Source: Phycisphaerae bacterium (lineage in GTDB: Bacteria > Planctomycetota > Phycisphaerae > UBA1845 > PWPN01). Taken from it: a stretch of DNA of 6,278 nt. The notes below the pieces were generated by a model. That model had not been told where the DNA came from. It did not search any database and was given only the letters and a program-made list of their open reading frames with translations. The stretch's first letter is position 1. Each line of letters begins with the position of its first letter. Made by a program: the position numbers and the translations under genes. The stretch covers positions 1-6,278 of the forward strand of contig JAPKGY010000195.1 of NCBI GenBank assembly GCA_026647385.1. Direction: 5' to 3'. Below, piece by piece: positions 4,821 through 6,278 of this stretch.

Positions 4821-6170
4821 CTACGACGGCGCCGAGTGCCCGGGTGAGGGGCCGGGTTCGCGAGGCGTCACCGCGTCCGCGATCGGGTCGTATTCCACGC
4901 GAACTCCCATTCGGTAGGACATGCCGGCCATCGTGGTCGCCAATGCGTGGTCGAACGCGGCATCGATATTCGCCCTGGGCTGCCGACGGCTGCGGATGGC
5001 CGTGAAGAAATCCGACAGGTGGTCCCCGTCGGGCGGAGCCTTGAGGATTACGCCTCCCTTGGCTCGATCCGCCAATCGACGCGAGGCGTCGACCACCAGC
5101 TCAGGAACAGGGGCTCCCGGGTTCTTGAGCACGATTTCGCCGCCCCCACCGTCCCCGAAGGCCACACCTGAAAACAGATCGAGGGAGCCGTACGTGCCGT
5201 GGATGAGCAACGGCTGGGCATTGGCGCTGTTGCCCATCCGCATGTGGTAGCTCACCAGGCATCCGCCGGGGTACTCGACAAGCGTTTGGGCTGTGTCCGG
5301 GGTATTTCGGCCATCTGGCCAGACGTAAATGCCCCCGGCGGCCGTGACCGCCCGCGGCCTTTCACCCAGCAGCATGTTCACCAGGTCGATTTTGTGGCTC
5401 ATCCACTGGCAGAAAATCCCTGTGGAGTAGGGCCAGAACAGGCGGAATTCGCGATAATGGCGGGCGTTGAAGGGCCGATCGGGCAGATAACAGAGGAATT
5501 CCTTCCAGTCGATGTCAGACGGAGTGAGAGAGTCCTCCGACCCAGGAATTCGCCACCGCTGCTGGAAAATGGGCTGGGAAATCTCTATATAGCTGATCTT
5601 ACCCAGTTTCCCGTTACGAATGAATTCGGCGGCTGCCCATACGACCCCTTTACTCCGTTCCTGGGTGCCCGCCTGGACAATCCGTCCCGACTTACGCACG
5701 GCATCCCGAGCGAGGCGGATCTGCTCGAAGTCACAGCCGAGTGGTTTTTCGACATAGACGTCCTTACCCGCCTCGACGGCCAGCCGGGTCAAATACGCGT
5801 GTTGGAAGTCCGGGGTGGCGATCACCACGGCGTCGACATCCTTCAAGTTGAACACCTCGGCGGGGGTGCGGCACTGGCGAGGGGGAAGAGGGGAGTTCTG
5901 GGCGACGCGGGCGGTGGCGAGTTCCCGTCTCTGGCTCCAGAGGTCGCAGACGGCAGTAATGGCCAAGTTGTCCGAGCGATAGAGCTTCTCAAGCCAGGCG
6001 ATGAGCATCTCGGCTCGGCTGCCCGCACCAATCAGGCCCACCGCGATGCGGTCATTTGCACCGCGAGGTGAGCCGGATTGGGCTTTTGTTGACCGGACGG
6101 CCAAGCCGCTGGCAACAGAGCCCACCGTACACCCTATGAACTTGCGTCTCGAAAGCCGATTCGCTGTCAT
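4821..6170 (-). CDS. Tat-exported Gfo/Idh/MocA family oxidoreductase
   Basis: NAD(P)-dependent oxidoreductase, probably acting on a sugar or sugar derivative outside the inner membrane; the substrate is unknown. 449 aa, normal for this family. The N-terminus has a twin-arginine signal (SRRKFIG at 7-13, then a weakly hydrophobic stretch, likely cleavage near A30), implying folded export with bound cofactor. The Rossmann fold carries GLIGAGSR (45-52) and an ATPDFQHA segment (118-125). EKPLG (141-145) holds K142, the family's catalytic-site lysine; SHKID (258-262) supplies the conserved His and Asp of the substrate pocket. The C-terminal alpha/beta domain includes GTYGSLDLF (325-333), and the tail is Pro-rich. 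The ATG at 6170 has AGAGG seven bases upstream. Secreted proteins of this kind occur in many copies in planctomycetes, usually linked to polysaccharide use. Confidence 0.93.
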   Translation of the reverse strand: MTANRLSRRKFIGCTVGSVASGLAVRSTKAQSGSPRGANDRIAVGLIGAGSRAEMLIAWLEKLYRSDNLAITAVCDLWSQRRELATARVAQNSPLPPRQCRTPAEVFNLKDVDAVVIATPDFQHAYLTRLAVEAGKDVYVEKPLGCDFEQIRLARDAVRKSGRIVQAGTQERSKGVVWAAAEFIRNGKLGKISYIEISQPIFQQRWRIPGSEDSLTPSDIDWKEFLCYLPDRPFNARHYREFRLFWPYSTGIFCQWMSHKIDLVNMLLGERPRAVTAAGGIYVWPDGRNTPDTAQTLVEYPGGCLVSYHMRMGNSANAQPLLIHGTYGSLDLFSGVAFGDGGGGEIVLKNPGAPVPELVVDASRRLADRAKGGVILKAPPDGDHLSDFFTAIRSRRQPRANIDAAFDHALATTMAGMSYRMGVRVEYDPIADAVTPREPGPSPGHSAPS

Positions 6171-6177
6171 TATTGAG

Positions 6178-6182
6178 CCTCT
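6178..6182 (-). promoter_or_regulatory. ribosome binding site of the oxidoreductase
   Basis: On the minus strand AGAGG lies seven bases before the ATG at 6170, which supports that start and places the Tat signal at the true N-terminus. Confidence 0.6.
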
Positions 6183-6186
6183 GGGG

Positions 6187-6278
6187 TCAACCGCTACCGC
6201 AGGACATTGTACAGGCCGGGTTCCAGTTCGGGAAGTTCGTGGAGATGTGGTACACCTCCGTCCAGACCCGCTCGGCGT
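6187..6278 (-). CDS. possible 3' end of an upstream gene (partial, unidentified)
   Basis: Read on the minus strand, the last 90 bases form an open frame of 29 codons ending in TGA at 6187-6189, with G or C at nearly every third position. The tail contains YHISTNFPNWNP and ends CTMSCGSG; I recognise no family. The stop lies 16 bp before the oxidoreductase ATG, an operon-like spacing that would leave the AGAGG site in the gap. Against this, a plus-strand frame shares the same wobble positions (residues such as QAGFQFGKFVEMWY), and its first- and second-position composition is slightly more protein-like. That frame lacks a good start: its options are TTG at 6173 or a later GTG or ATG near 6238-6244, with no visible ribosome site. 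The window edge prevents a decision. Confidence 0.35.
   Translation of the reverse strand, partial: AERVWTEVYHISTNFPNWNPACTMSCGSG

Noticed and set aside
5199..6071. 290-codon plus-strand frame opposite the oxidoreductase
   Set aside because: Antisense shadow of a well-supported Gfo/Idh/MocA gene; no motif or start signal of its own.
6206..6234. TACAAT on the minus strand as a promoter for the oxidoreductase
   Set aside because: The -10 matches five of six bases but the -35 region is poor (TTCCCG-like), and the site lies inside sequence with coding-like composition.

Overview
The window looks like a chromosomal stretch of a GC-rich Gram-negative bacterium, most likely a planctomycete or relative (Phycisphaerae-like). 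This is inferred from three things: a secreted Gfo/Idh/MocA oxidoreductase with a twin-arginine signal (SRRKFIG), a soluble FHA-GAF-histidine kinase, and strong G/C preference at third codon positions. No rRNA, tRNA, transposase, CRISPR array or phage gene is visible.

Layout. (1) Bases 1-108 precede a flagellin gene and hold a weak flagellar-type promoter candidate. (2) Bases 109-1518 (+) encode a complete flagellin of about 469 residues. (3) Bases 1519-1888 carry no credible gene. They hold six successive inverted repeats able to form RNA hairpins, the last followed by a short T-run, and then a compact promoter placed so close to the next ATG that the transcript would be leaderless. (4) Bases 1889-2782 (+) encode a UbiA-family membrane prenyltransferase resembling decaprenyl-phosphate phosphoribosyltransferase. 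(5) Bases 2783-3094 are a second gene-free stretch, with a perfect TATAAT, a 10-bp palindrome, a 9-bp direct repeat, a second promoter-like pair and competing hairpins. (6) Bases 3095-4765 (+) encode an FHA-GAF-histidine kinase with a GTG start and a good Shine-Dalgarno sequence. (7) After a 55-bp convergent gap with a hairpin, bases 4821-6170 (-) encode the Tat-exported oxidoreductase. (8) The right edge (6187-6278) shows coding-like base composition. It may be the 3' end of a gene lying 16 bp upstream of the oxidoreductase, but the strand is ambiguous.

The genes do not form one obvious pathway. Flagellin makes the filament, the prenyltransferase would prepare a lipid-linked pentose for envelope glycans, the kinase is a cytoplasmic sensor without its response regulator in view, and the oxidoreductase probably acts on a sugar outside the inner membrane. 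They read as separate transcription units. I do not see a clearly new multi-gene system. The most unusual material is non-coding: the hairpin-rich spacer after the flagellin and the structured leader of the kinase gene.
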